The translations under genes and the position numbers were made by a program. The notes under the pieces are model-generated. The model was not told where the DNA came from and ran no database searches. It saw only the letters and a program-made list of their open reading frames with translations. Shown here one piece after another: positions 7,495-15,803 of a DNA stretch of 64,000 nt (positions are counted from its first letter, which is position 1; each line of letters opens with the position of its first letter). The DNA comes from DAOPJM01 sp964490325 (GTDB lineage Bacteria; Bacillota; Clostridia; Christensenellales; CAG-138), in assembly GCA_964490325.1 (NCBI GenBank), contig CAZBBX010000003.1, positions 1 through 64,000 on the forward strand, given 5' to 3'.

Positions 7495-8733
7495 ATGAAG
7501 GCCTTCTGGCAAAAGTGGGGGAAGCGGGCGATCAACGCCGATGTGGACACACAGCGCATCAACGCCTTGGACGGCATACGCGCTCTGTCCGTGCTGCTCG
7601 TGCTTTGGTTCCATTTTTGGCAGCAGACTTGGCTCATGCCTGTGTACCAAACGCCTTTTCTCTCTTTTTTGGGCATCGACAGCATCGATCCGGGCGCGAT
7701 CCGCTGGGTAGGCTACCTGTTTGTGGACATGATGGTGCTGCTTTCTGGCTTTTGCCTGTTTTTACCGTATGCGCGCAGCATGGTCTTGGGTACGCCCACG
7801 GACAGTGCGGCAACCTTTTACAAAAAGCGTGCAGCGCGCATACTGCCAAGCTATGCCCTTTGCATCCTTGTGCTTTTCGGCATAGCCCTTGCGCAGGGCA
7901 GCTACGGCAGCACGCAGGAGATGTGGCGGGATCTTCTTTCCCACTTGACCTTCACCTATCCGCTGCGCATCGATACGCTGCTGTATACCAAGCTCAACGG
8001 CGCCCTGTGGACGGTAGCGGTGGAGGTTTGGTTCTACCTCATTTTTCCGCTTCTGGCTTGGGCGTTCAAGCGCTTCCATGTGCTTATCTATCTTCTTATG
8101 GTGGGCGTCGGCCTGTGGTTTACAAACAACGTTGCGCTGTTGTACGATCCCATCAGCTACACGGTCAATTCCTTTCCCACGTTCCTACCTGTGTTTGCCA
8201 ATGGCATGCTCGCGGCGCTCGTCTATGTGCTGTACGCTAAGCACGTTCAAAAGGAATGGCTCAAGAGCCTGATCGGCATACTGGCGGTCGTGCTGTCCAT
8301 CCTGTGCATCGTGTACATTTGGAACAATTTTGTACAGGTCTGCTTCCACGCTGCGGACAAGCAAAGCTGGCAGCTGCAGTATCGCTATCCCATGTCGCTC
8401 GTCTTCACTGTGTTCGTGCTGTCCACCGTGCTGGCCATACGACCCTATCGCTTCCTGTTTGGAAATCGCTGTATGCGCTTTCTGGCCGCCATCTCCTTCA
8501 ATCTGTACATTTGGCATCAATGGATCATGGTACGCCTGTCGCGCAGCTTAGGGTTTGACGGCGGCGCAGCGGTCTCGGCGGCGGGAAGCAAGATGCAATG
8601 GCTGCTCACACTGGAAGCGCTGTGCATTGCCTTGGCGGTCGCCACCGTGCTGACCTATGCCTTTGAGCGCCCCATAGCCAATGCGTTTCGGCGCAGCAAT
8701 ATCCGTAAGATCAACAAAGGAGTTCAACTATGA
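7495..8733 (+). CDS. Membrane acyltransferase, OafA-like (acyltransferase family 3)
   Basis: 412 residues with about ten hydrophobic segments. The family-3 signatures are present: the N-terminal INALDGIRALSVLLVLWFHF, with the essential His in the first membrane segment, the arginine-containing AARILPSYAL loop, and VEVWFYLIFPLLAW. Such enzymes move acetyl or other acyl groups onto surface sugars or peptidoglycan; the acceptor here is unknown. ATG 7495 is chosen because the family N-terminus starts here, with GAAGGAAAG upstream. It overlaps the TSCPD gene by 4 bp (ATGA). Confidence 0.85.
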   Translation: MKAFWQKWGKRAINADVDTQRINALDGIRALSVLLVLWFHFWQQTWLMPVYQTPFLSFLGIDSIDPGAIRWVGYLFVDMMVLLSGFCLFLPYARSMVLGTPTDSAATFYKKRAARILPSYALCILVLFGIALAQGSYGSTQEMWRDLLSHLTFTYPLRIDTLLYTKLNGALWTVAVEVWFYLIFPLLAWAFKRFHVLIYLLMVGVGLWFTNNVALLYDPISYTVNSFPTFLPVFANGMLAALVYVLYAKHVQKEWLKSLIGILAVVLSILCIVYIWNNFVQVCFHAADKQSWQLQYRYPMSLVFTVFVLSTVLAIRPYRFLFGNRCMRFLAAISFNLYIWHQWIMVRLSRSLGFDGGAAVSAAGSKMQWLLTLEALCIALAVATVLTYAFERPIANAFRRSNIRKINKGVQL

Positions 8734-8990
8734 CCTACCATTACCGTACAAAAGGCACCTGCTCGACCGCGATCGCATTCGATATCGATGAGGGGATCAT
8801 TCATCATGTCAGCTTTACAAACGGCTGCAACGGCAATCTCAAGGCGATCGGCAAGCTGGTCGAGGGGATGCCCGCCGATCGCGTCGCAGCGCTTTTGAAG
8901 GGCAACACCTGCGGACAAAACAGCACCTCCTGCGCGGATCAGCTGTCGATCGCCATCACGCAGGCGCTTGCTGCACAAAAGAAGGCATAG
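8730..8990 (+). CDS. TSCPD domain protein (TIGR03905 family)
   Basis: An 86-residue stand-alone TSCPD domain, related to the C-terminal extension of some ribonucleotide reductases. Signatures: YRTKGTCSTAIAFDID, VSFTNGCNGNLKAIGKLVEG and NTCGQNSTSCADQL, with the conserved cysteines. Its biochemical role is not established. It sits between the acyltransferase (4-bp overlap) and the ROK kinase (1-nt gap), so these three are co-translated, though no functional link is obvious. Confidence 0.85.
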   Translation: MTYHYRTKGTCSTAIAFDIDEGIIHHVSFTNGCNGNLKAIGKLVEGMPADRVAALLKGNTCGQNSTSCADQLSIAITQALAAQKKA

Positions 8991-8991
8991 C

Positions 8992-9900
8992 ATGTCACAT
9001 TCCAAGCTGCAACTGGGCTTTGACATAGGCGGGACAAACATCGCCGCAGGCTTAGTGGATGAGAAGTACGCCATCGTAAGCCGCATGACGCGGCCCTTTC
9101 CGCGTGGAGCGCATACGGATCTTGCCTCCGTTGAAACGATCGCCGACATGGCAAACACACTGTGCGAGGAGCGGGGCATACGCCTTGAGCAGCTCAACGC
9201 ATTGGGCGCGGCCGTGCCGGGCAGCATCGACGCCGCAGGGGAGACCGTGCTGGACGCCTTCAATTTGGATTACCACAAGGTCCCGCTCAAGCGTCTGCTC
9301 ACGGAGCGGCTGCACATAGACGTTCACCTTTGCAACGACGCCAATGCGGCCACGCTTGCGGAGCTGTACGGCGGCGCGCTGCGAGGCTGCGACACGGCTG
9401 TCCTTCTAACACTCGGAACGGGTGTGGGCGGCGGCTTGGTCTTGGGCGGAAAGATGTTCAACGGCGGGTGCAAGCAGGGGGTGGAGCCTGGGCATGTGAT
9501 CCTGCACAGCGGCGGCATACACTGCACCTGCGGACAGTATGGCTGCTTGGAGCGCTACTGCGCCGCAAGCCGCCTGACCCGCGATGGAGCCACCTTGGGC
9601 TTTGCCGATGCAAAGATGGTCATTGACGCCGCAAAGGACGGCGATGAACGCGCGGAGGGCTTGTTTAGGCAGTACATCGAGGATCTGGGGGATGCGGTCG
9701 TGTCCTTTGTGAACCTCTTGGATCCGCAGTGCATCGCCATAGGCGGCGGCCTCAGTAACGCGGGAGAGTTTCTGCTGGAGCCTCTAAGGGAGAACGTGCG
9801 AAAAAAATGCTTCTTCGAAAACTGTCCGCCGATCGTGCGTGCCACCATGGGAAATGATGCGGGTATCGTAGGCGCAGCCATGCTGTTTGCAAACGAATAA
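8992..9900 (+). CDS. ROK family sugar kinase (probable glucokinase)
   Basis: 302 residues. The N-terminal ATP-phosphate motif is GFDIGGTNIAAGLVD and the ROK signature region reads LTLGTGVGGGLVLGGKMFNG. The zinc site (GIHCTCGQYGCLERYC) and the sugar-binding EPGH (VEPGHVILH) are intact. This is the enzymatic rather than the repressor form, because there is no N-terminal DNA-binding domain. Glucose is the most likely substrate, but N-acetylmannosamine or others are possible. A terminator follows. Confidence 0.88.
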   Translation: MSHSKLQLGFDIGGTNIAAGLVDEKYAIVSRMTRPFPRGAHTDLASVETIADMANTLCEERGIRLEQLNALGAAVPGSIDAAGETVLDAFNLDYHKVPLKRLLTERLHIDVHLCNDANAATLAELYGGALRGCDTAVLLTLGTGVGGGLVLGGKMFNGGCKQGVEPGHVILHSGGIHCTCGQYGCLERYCAASRLTRDGATLGFADAKMVIDAAKDGDERAEGLFRQYIEDLGDAVVSFVNLLDPQCIAIGGGLSNAGEFLLEPLRENVRKKCFFENCPPIVRATMGNDAGIVGAAMLFANE

Positions 9901-9928
9901 AATAGGATAGAAAATTGATACTAAAGAA

Positions 9929-9966
9929 CGGCAAACGCCAATAGCTGCGCTTGCCGCTTTTTTATA
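9929..9966 (+). terminator. Rho-independent terminator after the ROK kinase
   Basis: A 10-bp stem with one mismatch (CGGCAAACGC / GCGCTTGCCG, 8-nt loop) followed by CTTTTTTA. The T run overlaps the stop codon of the convergent SDR gene. Confidence 0.85.
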
Positions 9967-10687
9967 GGCTTGCGCCGCCGTCTACGCAAAGCACCTGACC
10001 CGTGACATAGGTCGCAGCCGCAAGGTAGGCTGCGGCGTCCGCGACCTCGTCAGGTTCGCCGATGCGCATAAGCGGCAGATCTAGGGCAAAGGCTTGGATC
10101 TCCTCCTCACATAAGTGTGCGTTCATGGGGGAACGGATGAAACCGGGGGCGATGCAATTGACGCGGACGCCGCTTGGCCCCAGTTCCTTGGCCATGGCCT
10201 TGGCAAAGCCGATAAGCGCCGCCTTGGAAGCGGAATAGGGCGCCTCGCAGGAGCCGCCTACAACGCCCCACAGGGAGCTGAGCAGTATGGCGGAGCCTGT
10301 ATTCTGTATCAGATCCTGCGTACAGGCACGCAGCAGAAGCATCACGGAGCGCTCATTGAGCGCATACAGCGCGTCCAGCTCCTCGGCGCTGCAGTCCGAC
10401 AGGGGCTTTTGCGTAAGCGCGATCCCTGCGCTGCAAACAAGCAGGCTCACGCTGCCGATGCGTTGATGCACCTTATAAAGCAGCTCGTCCGCTGCCGTAC
10501 GATCCGTAAGGTCGGCTTGAAAGCAGGCATAGGGCACTGAGCTGGCACAAAGCTGCTGCGTCAGCACCTTCAGAGCCGCCTCATTTTTATGGTACTGCAG
10601 CGCAAGGGCATAGCCCTCCTTTGCGAGCCGCAGCGCAATGGCCTGCCCCAAGCAACCGGATGCACCTAAGATCAAAGCTGTACGCAT
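9962..10687 (-). CDS. Short-chain dehydrogenase/reductase (FabG-like)
   Basis: 241 residues with a full classical SDR set: the nucleotide motif ALILGASGCLGQAIA, the NAG-equivalent VCSAGIA, catalytic Ser in ILLSSLWGV, the YxxxK motif YSASKAALIGFAKAMAKEL, and the C-terminal GQVLCVDGG. This matches 3-oxoacyl-ACP reductase-like enzymes, but it is not in a fatty-acid cluster, so the substrate is open. It lies 3 bp downstream of the lipoprotein gene in a minus-strand operon with the flavoprotein gene. Confidence 0.85.
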   Translation of the reverse strand: MRTALILGASGCLGQAIALRLAKEGYALALQYHKNEAALKVLTQQLCASSVPYACFQADLTDRTAADELLYKVHQRIGSVSLLVCSAGIALTQKPLSDCSAEELDALYALNERSVMLLLRACTQDLIQNTGSAILLSSLWGVVGGSCEAPYSASKAALIGFAKAMAKELGPSGVRVNCIAPGFIRSPMNAHLCEEEIQAFALDLPLMRIGEPDEVADAAAYLAAATYVTGQVLCVDGGASL

Positions 10688-10690
10688 ACT

Positions 10691-11200
10691 TTAGTTCCCG
10701 TCAAACAAACGCACAGAGTCCATCATGGCGTCGACTGTACTGACAAGATCGTCCTCCTCGCGGCAGAGGAAGCTGAAAAAGTAGCAGCTGTAGGAATCCA
10801 CCGCATAGAGGATCAGATCGTGCTCGCCCTGCTCCAGCGTGACCTTGAAGGCAACGCGATGCGCGTCAAAGCCGTTGACGCGGGTCTTTTCAAACGAGAC
10901 AAGGCTGAGATCGTCGTACTGACTGTTTTGCAGGATACTCGCAGCGTACTCCTCGGCGGTAAGCTCACTAAAGTAGTAATTCTTTTGCGTGAGGGACACC
11001 GTCAGCTGACTGGAACGAACGGGGTTGCCATTTGGCGCAAAGCAGATGACGTTCGTATCGTCCGTCCGCTCCCAGCCTTCGGGCAGTGTGATGGAGAAAC
11101 GCGCATGTGAATAGACAGTACCGCCAAGCGAGCTTCCGCAGCCCGCCAAAAGGAGGACAAGAAGGAGACAGCACAGCGCCATGAAAGGCTTAGTGCGCAT
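10691..11200 (-). CDS. Lipoprotein, function unknown
   Basis: 169 residues. A type II signal peptide ends in the lipobox LLLAGC, so the mature protein is lipid-anchored outside the membrane. The mature part begins SLGGTVYSHARFSITLPEGW and is a beta-rich domain reminiscent of PsbP/DUF1795-like secreted proteins (FSITLPEGWE pattern); that likeness is tentative. The start, ATG 11200 with a strong GAGGAGG site, overlaps the end of the flavoprotein gene by 11 bp. Confidence 0.75.
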   Translation of the reverse strand: MRTKPFMALCCLLLVLLLAGCGSSLGGTVYSHARFSITLPEGWERTDDTNVICFAPNGNPVRSSQLTVSLTQKNYYFSELTAEEYAASILQNSQYDDLSLVSFEKTRVNGFDAHRVAFKVTLEQGEHDLILYAVDSYSCYFFSFLCREEDDLVSTVDAMMDSVRLFDGN

Positions 11201-11684
11201 GATCGGCCTCCTCATAGACGCCCAAGATCTCGCCCACATATGCGGTGTGGATGTCGCCGTCCGTATAATAGCGCACACGAATGTCCTCGTCCTCCAGCAG
11301 GGAAAGGGGCATATCATTTCGGAAGAGGATGCGGCACTCGATATGCAGCGCACAGCCTGCAAGACCATCCTCGCCGCCGCAGTGGGCGGGCAGGAGGGGG
11401 AGGGACAGCGCTTCGCACTTGTTCACATCCCTGCCGGAATGGGAGCCGCAGTAGGCCAATTCCTTCCGCAGGGTACCCTTCTTGGGCACGCTTACCGTAA
11501 AGGCCGAGCTTTCATTGAGCAGCTCATGTGTGTAGCGGCTGTTGCGCACAAAGACCGTGCAGCACTGCTTGCCCCACAGGCGGCCAAACTCGCACCAACC
11601 GATGGTCATGGGGTTGCCCTTGACCATCAAAAAGGCTCCCTGCACCAGTTGCTCCGTGGTCTCTTCCATCCAATTTATATTCAT
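11190..11684 (-). CDS. Flavin reductase-like (FMN-binding split barrel) protein
   Basis: 164 residues with the flavin_reductase-like fold pattern: GNPMTIGWCEFGRLWGKQ near the N-terminus, then VFVRNSRYTHELLNESSAFT and VSVPKKGTLRKELAYCGSHSG, followed by a beta strand series. Such proteins bind FMN and often act as small NAD(P)H-flavin reductases or electron carriers in anaerobes. It is first in an operon with the lipoprotein and the SDR. Confidence 0.82.
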   Translation of the reverse strand: MNINWMEETTEQLVQGAFLMVKGNPMTIGWCEFGRLWGKQCCTVFVRNSRYTHELLNESSAFTVSVPKKGTLRKELAYCGSHSGRDVNKCEALSLPLLPAHCGGEDGLAGCALHIECRILFRNDMPLSLLEDEDIRVRYYTDGDIHTAYVGEILGVYEEADHAH

Positions 11685-11712
11685 TCAGGCGTCCTCCCAT
11701 TTCTTAGTGACA

Positions 11713-11741
11713 AGTATACTACACTTACGGAGGGATTTCCA
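11713..11741 (-). promoter_or_regulatory. Promoter of the flavoprotein operon
   Basis: Minus strand: -35 TGGAAA, 17-nt spacer, -10 TATACT. It lies 29-57 bp upstream of the flavoprotein start, just after the terminator of the DUF378 gene. Confidence 0.65.
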
Positions 11742-11754
11742 GTCCCATGCAAAA

Positions 11755-11776
11755 GAAAAAAGCCCCTTAGCGGGGC
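11755..11776 (-). terminator. Terminator of the DUF378 gene
   Basis: On the minus strand the short stem GCCCC / GGGGC with loop GCTAA is followed by TTTTTTCTTT. It separates the DUF378 gene from the flavoprotein promoter. Confidence 0.8.
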
Positions 11777-11801
11777 GGTAGTGACAGTTTGGATAAGGCG
11801 A

Positions 11802-12008
11802 TCATTCGCTGTCGGTGGGCTTACGTACATTGCGTTGAAACAGCATTACAACGCCCCAGATCCCGGCAAGCGCCACAAGGATGTAGATGATGCGGGAAAC
11901 GACGCTTGCGGGGCCAAAGATGGCGGAGACCAGATTCCACTGAAAGATCCCGACCAATCCCCAGTTCAGGGCGCCGATGATCATCAGGATCAAAGCGATA
12001 CAATTCAT
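11802..12008 (-). CDS. DUF378 family small membrane protein (YuzA-like)
   Basis: 68 residues with two membrane helices: NCIALILMIIGALNWGLVGI and SRIIYILVALAGIWGVVML. The N-terminal IGALNWGLVG is the DUF378 signature. Function is unknown in all members. ATG 12008 is used because AAAGGAGTG lies 6 nt upstream; a TTG three codons earlier lies within that spacer. The 99-residue gene ends 24 bp upstream on the same strand. Confidence 0.85.
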   Translation of the reverse strand: MNCIALILMIIGALNWGLVGIFQWNLVSAIFGPASVVSRIIYILVALAGIWGVVMLFQRNVRKPTDSE

Positions 12009-12031
12009 GAACAACACTCCTTTCGACGCTA

Positions 12032-12331
12032 TTATGCGTAACGAATGAAGCTTTCATGCTCTTTTTTCTTTTCGGGGAACAGCTCGATCTCAAAACGGTC
12101 AAAATTGACGCTTTCGGGAAAATCGGAGTGTTTGAAGACCACACGCCCAAAGTGATTCAGATCGTGAAAATGTTTTTGCAGCAGGACGGGTCTTGCCAGA
12201 TCCAGTTCTTGGCACAGCTCATGGATGATAGGCGTCCAGCCGGCCGCATCAACAGGACGTGCGGAAGAAAACTCCCGCACGACCTGTTTATCGATATGTT
12301 GATCTATTAAGATCTTGCCCCAAACACGCAT
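12032..12331 (-). CDS. Hypothetical protein coupled to the membrane zinc-ribbon protein
   Basis: 99 residues from the ATG that shares one base with the TGA of the preceding gene (TGATG), a classic coupling signal. No ribosome-binding site of its own is evident. The sequence (RVWGKILIDQHIDKQVVREF, later FPESVNFDRFEIELFPEKKK) suggests a small soluble alpha/beta protein without signal peptide or membrane helix. A TTG start 21 bp upstream is possible but less likely. Function not recognised. Confidence 0.65.
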   Translation of the reverse strand: MRVWGKILIDQHIDKQVVREFSSARPVDAAGWTPIIHELCQELDLARPVLLQKHFHDLNHFGRVVFKHSDFPESVNFDRFEIELFPEKKKEHESFIRYA

Positions 12332-14451
12332 CAGTTGCTCAATGCGAACCAAGCGATGAGGTAGGGGTACTGCATGGGGGCGTCACCCGTGGTGGTGTAC
12401 AGACCGTTGCCGATGCAGTAGACGCGGTAGGATTTGCCCACATTGGAGCTCGGCTCCCACTTGGCGCTCATGTTCATCACATAGATCGTTTCGCCGCTCT
12501 TGAGCAGGCTCATCCGAATGATGGTGTTGCCGTTCTCATCGGTAAGCACTTCCTCGATCTTGGCGCGCACACGATAGGAATCCGTGCTGACGCAGTTTGC
12601 GGTCAATTCCGCATACGTCATGCCGACCTTACCCGTGCTGCCAACCTCGTGATAGGGCAGGACCTTGATCATGGTCTTATAGTCGCTGAAGCCGCGCAGG
12701 ATCATACAGGTCACGCTTGCGTCCGTGTAGCCTTCCTTGCTTGCGCTGATGGTCACGGTCGCCGCACCATAGAAGTCCTTTTCAAAGGTCGCATCGAAGG
12801 TATAGGTACCGTCTGCACTCTGCGTGACGGAGCCAAACACCACGCCGCTGCTTGTGGTGGAGGGAACGATGGTGGCGCCCAAGGTGGCTATGCCGCTGAC
12901 GGTGAGCTTTCCGTTGCTGTCGGCACGCATGGCGCTTGCATCGCTGTCCATGACGGACAGCTCCATGGTCTCGGGCACATAGACATACGGCGTCACGGTG
13001 AAGCTCAGCTCGGAGGTTACATAGTTGTCCTTCTCGGCACGGATGGTCACGACCTTGTCGCTGGTCTCCGTCATGGTGAAGTCGTACTGGAAGTTGCCGC
13101 CCTCATACACCGTTACGGCTTGGTCGTCAATGTATACGGAGACCGTATGGTCGTTGACCACGCCTGCGATGGGCACGATGTTCTCAGCGCTTGCCATGAT
13201 GGGAGCCTCGGTGCTCTCGGGAACGCTGAGCGTCAGGGACACGGTCTCAAAGGTCAGCGTAAAGCTTGGCACCTTCAGCTCCCGTGTGCTGCCTGCGGCG
13301 TCGGCCACAGTGATCACGGGGGTAACTACATATTCTGCGTTGTCCAAGGGCATGTTCGGATAGTACAGCACCTTGGGGATCTTCATGTCGTAGGTCTGCG
13401 CGGACGTACCATCGTTTGTGATGATGGAATCGTCCTGACTGTCAAAGGCGATCGTTGCGGTCTCGCCGGGCTGCAGATACAGACCGATCGTTACGATGGG
13501 TTCGCCGCTTTCGTTAACGCCTTCGGTGAGGCTTGCTTCGTTGACCGCGTCATCGGGGACGATCACATCGGCGCTGGAGCTGGGCGCAACGGAAGGACTG
13601 GCGGAAGCGTTCGCATCGTCCGTGGAAGTTCCCGCACAGTTAAAGCGCAGGAATGGAACGGAATCCAGCGCAGCAGGATCCTTTACGTTGTAATAGATGA
13701 CGACCGTAACAAGCACGGCAAGAACCACGATGATCGCGGCCAGCAGGATCCAAAACAGTTTGCCGCTGCCGCCGCCTTCACTCTTTTGCTTGCGGGGAAC
13801 GGTCGGCTCATACTCGTATTCTTCCTCGTCGTCCTCGTCCTCGTCATCCTTGTCTTCGGGCTCAGGCTCTCTGCTGCGGCGACGATTTTTGGCGGGACGC
13901 ACAGGCTCTTCTTCCTCTTCGTCCTCGTCATCCTCGTCGTCCTCATCCTCGTCCTCATCGGAAGCATGCTTGGCTGCAAACGCGCCAAAGCGACGCTTGG
14001 GAGCGGGCTTAACGGGTTCCTCCTCAGGCTCTTCGACAGGCTCGTCTTCCTCGGTCTCGATCACGTCGTCCTCTTCTGATTCAATAGGCTCCTCCCGCTT
14101 AGCGGGACGCGACCAGCGCTCGGTCTGCGCTTCGTTTTCAAGCGGCAGCGCAGCGGACTTGGCGTTAGAGGGCTCCTCGGCGGCCACATCGCTTGCATCG
14201 TCTTCCAGATCCGGATCATACGGCTTGGAATCATAGCGCTGCTCACCGTCCGAAGCGGCGTCGGCGCCTTGGCGAGTCTTGGCCCATACGGGCGTCGAAG
14301 CAAAACCGCGTGTCGGACGAGCGTGCTCCGTTGTTTCGTTCGTTTCGACGGGGCTCGTCTCGGTCTCGACGTCGTCCTTCAGCTTGGCAGCACAAACCTT
14401 GCAATAGGACGCGTGATCGGGATTGAACGCTCCGCATTCTTTACAGATCAT
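12331..14451 (-). CDS. Membrane protein: zinc ribbon, acidic linker, one helix, Ig-like exterior
   Basis: 706 residues. A zinc ribbon opens the protein (CKECGAFNPD ... YCKVCAAKL). About 170 residues of low-complexity Glu/Asp-rich sequence with Arg/Pro islands follow. One membrane helix (~229-253, LFWILLAAIIVVLAVLVTVV) leads to a ~450-residue Ser/Thr-rich, beta-rich exterior part with repeated beta-sandwich-like segments. The orientation (zinc ribbon inside, beta domains outside) resembles other clostridial zinc-ribbon membrane proteins. Start ATG 14451 has AGGAGG upstream. The 99-residue gene is coupled to its stop. Function unknown; a sensor or envelope role is inferred. Confidence 0.7.
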   Translation of the reverse strand: MICKECGAFNPDHASYCKVCAAKLKDDVETETSPVETNETTEHARPTRGFASTPVWAKTRQGADAASDGEQRYDSKPYDPDLEDDASDVAAEEPSNAKSAALPLENEAQTERWSRPAKREEPIESEEDDVIETEEDEPVEEPEEEPVKPAPKRRFGAFAAKHASDEDEDEDDEDDEDEEEEEPVRPAKNRRRSREPEPEDKDDEDEDDEEEYEYEPTVPRKQKSEGGGSGKLFWILLAAIIVVLAVLVTVVIYYNVKDPAALDSVPFLRFNCAGTSTDDANASASPSVAPSSSADVIVPDDAVNEASLTEGVNESGEPIVTIGLYLQPGETATIAFDSQDDSIITNDGTSAQTYDMKIPKVLYYPNMPLDNAEYVVTPVITVADAAGSTRELKVPSFTLTFETVSLTLSVPESTEAPIMASAENIVPIAGVVNDHTVSVYIDDQAVTVYEGGNFQYDFTMTETSDKVVTIRAEKDNYVTSELSFTVTPYVYVPETMELSVMDSDASAMRADSNGKLTVSGIATLGATIVPSTTSSGVVFGSVTQSADGTYTFDATFEKDFYGAATVTISASKEGYTDASVTCMILRGFSDYKTMIKVLPYHEVGSTGKVGMTYAELTANCVSTDSYRVRAKIEEVLTDENGNTIIRMSLLKSGETIYVMNMSAKWEPSSNVGKSYRVYCIGNGLYTTTGDAPMQYPYLIAWFALSN

Positions 14452-14562
14452 AATAATCCTCCTATCCTGAGTAGCAAACAGATACGGTGTCATTATAGCG
14501 GAAAAGGCGGCTCCATACATGACGAATATGTAAATTTTTTGCTTTAGAAACGCGTAAATTTC

Positions 14563-14591
14563 TTGTAACTTGCGCGCTTCTGTGGTATATA
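14563..14591 (+). promoter_or_regulatory. Promoter of the desulfurase-thiI operon, with leader hairpin
   Basis: -35 TTGTAA (14563-14568), 17-nt spacer ending TGTGG, -10 TATATA (14586-14591). The ~55-nt leader that follows contains CGGATATCGG (from ~14597), which can pair with CCGATCCG near 14633-14640, leaving a 2-nt bulge. Confidence 0.6.
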
Positions 14592-14654
14592 CTGATACGG
14601 ATATCGGCACTGCTGCATAGTATGGAGTATACCGATCCGAACAGGAAGTGACTT

Positions 14655-15800
14655 ATGATCTATTTGGATAACAGTGCGACGACGCAGGTCGTCAAGGAAG
14701 CGGCGGATCGCGCCCATTGGGCGATGACCGAGGAGTACTACAATCCGTCAGGCGCATACAACGCAGCGGCACGCACGGAGAAGCTTGTGGAGACGGCACG
14801 CGCCACGATCGCACAGACCATCGGCGCACAGCCAAACGAGCTTGTGTTTACTTCGGGCGCAACGGAGTCCAACAACATGGCGATCTTTGGCGCGCTCAAG
14901 TCCGTGCGCGGACACAAGCGCGTCATCACCACCGCCATTGAGCATCCGTCCGTTTATGAGGTGGTGCGCTATCTCTCTGCCGATCCCGATGTCGAAACCG
15001 TGTTCCTGCCCTGCGACAGCCAAGGCTTTGTCCGCATGGAGGCGCTTAAGGAGGCACTGACAGAGGACACGGTACTGGTCAGCTGTATGCAGGTCAACAA
15101 CGAGGTCGGCAGTATTCAAAATTTGGATGCGCTTATTTCGCTTACCCGCAGCCTTGCCCCCAAGGCGCTCATCCATTGCGACGGCGTACAGGGCTACGAA
15201 AAGCTGGACACCCCCTTTCCAAAGGTCGATCTGTACTCCGCATCGGGGCATAAATTCCACGCGCCCAAGGGCGTTGGTTTCCTGTATATTCGTAACGGGA
15301 TCCGCTTTGGAGGCGGTCAGATCGGCGGCGGACAGGAACGCGGCGTCCGCAGCGGTACGCTCAATGTTCCGGGCATACTCGCCATGGAGACGGCGGTACA
15401 GGTCTATGAAGCGAACAAGCAGGCGTGGCACCTGCAGCTGAAAAAGGTGAAGCATCGCCTGTACGAGGACCTGATGAACATCTCCGAGGTCTATTTGAAC
15501 GGCCCCGAGGTGGATGTGGGTGCGCCGCATATCCTAAACCTTTCATTTATGGGCGTTCGCGGCGAAGTGCTGTTGCATGCGCTCGCACAAAAGGATATAC
15601 TGGTGGCAACAGGCTCCGCCTGCTCATCGCACAAGGCGGGCAACAACCGCATACTCAACGCCATGGAGATACGCGGCGCAAGGCAGGAGGGCGCGATCCG
15701 CTTCAGCTTCAGTCCGTTCAACACGGTGGAGGAGATGGATGCGGCGGCAAAAGCCATAAAGGAACAGGTGCAGATGCTGCGCCACTACAAAAGGAGATAA
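14655..15800 (+). CDS. Cysteine desulfurase (NifS/IscS-like) for tRNA thiolation
   Basis: 381 residues, PLP-dependent, releasing sulfur from cysteine as an enzyme-bound persulfide. PLP Lys is in YSASGHKFHAPKGVGFLY; the catalytic Cys loop is ATGSACSSHKAG; the N-terminus MIYLDNSATTQV is typical. The thiI gene begins 3 bp after its stop. In Bacillus the same pair (NifZ-ThiI) makes 4-thiouridine, with the desulfurase standing in for the missing rhodanese domain of ThiI. The ribosome-binding site is AGGAAGTG. Confidence 0.92.
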   Translation: MIYLDNSATTQVVKEAADRAHWAMTEEYYNPSGAYNAAARTEKLVETARATIAQTIGAQPNELVFTSGATESNNMAIFGALKSVRGHKRVITTAIEHPSVYEVVRYLSADPDVETVFLPCDSQGFVRMEALKEALTEDTVLVSCMQVNNEVGSIQNLDALISLTRSLAPKALIHCDGVQGYEKLDTPFPKVDLYSASGHKFHAPKGVGFLYIRNGIRFGGGQIGGGQERGVRSGTLNVPGILAMETAVQVYEANKQAWHLQLKKVKHRLYEDLMNISEVYLNGPEVDVGAPHILNLSFMGVRGEVLLHALAQKDILVATGSACSSHKAGNNRILNAMEIRGARQEGAIRFSFSPFNTVEEMDAAAKAIKEQVQMLRHYKRR

Positions 15801-15803
15801 ATA

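Noticed and set aside
12259..14079. A 606-codon plus-strand open frame.
   Set aside because: It mirrors the minus-strand zinc-ribbon membrane protein, which has a clear ribosome-binding site and domain structure.
13697..14236. Ser-rich plus-strand frame with long runs of serine.
   Set aside because: It is the complement of the Glu/Asp-rich linker codons of the membrane protein, not a real gene.
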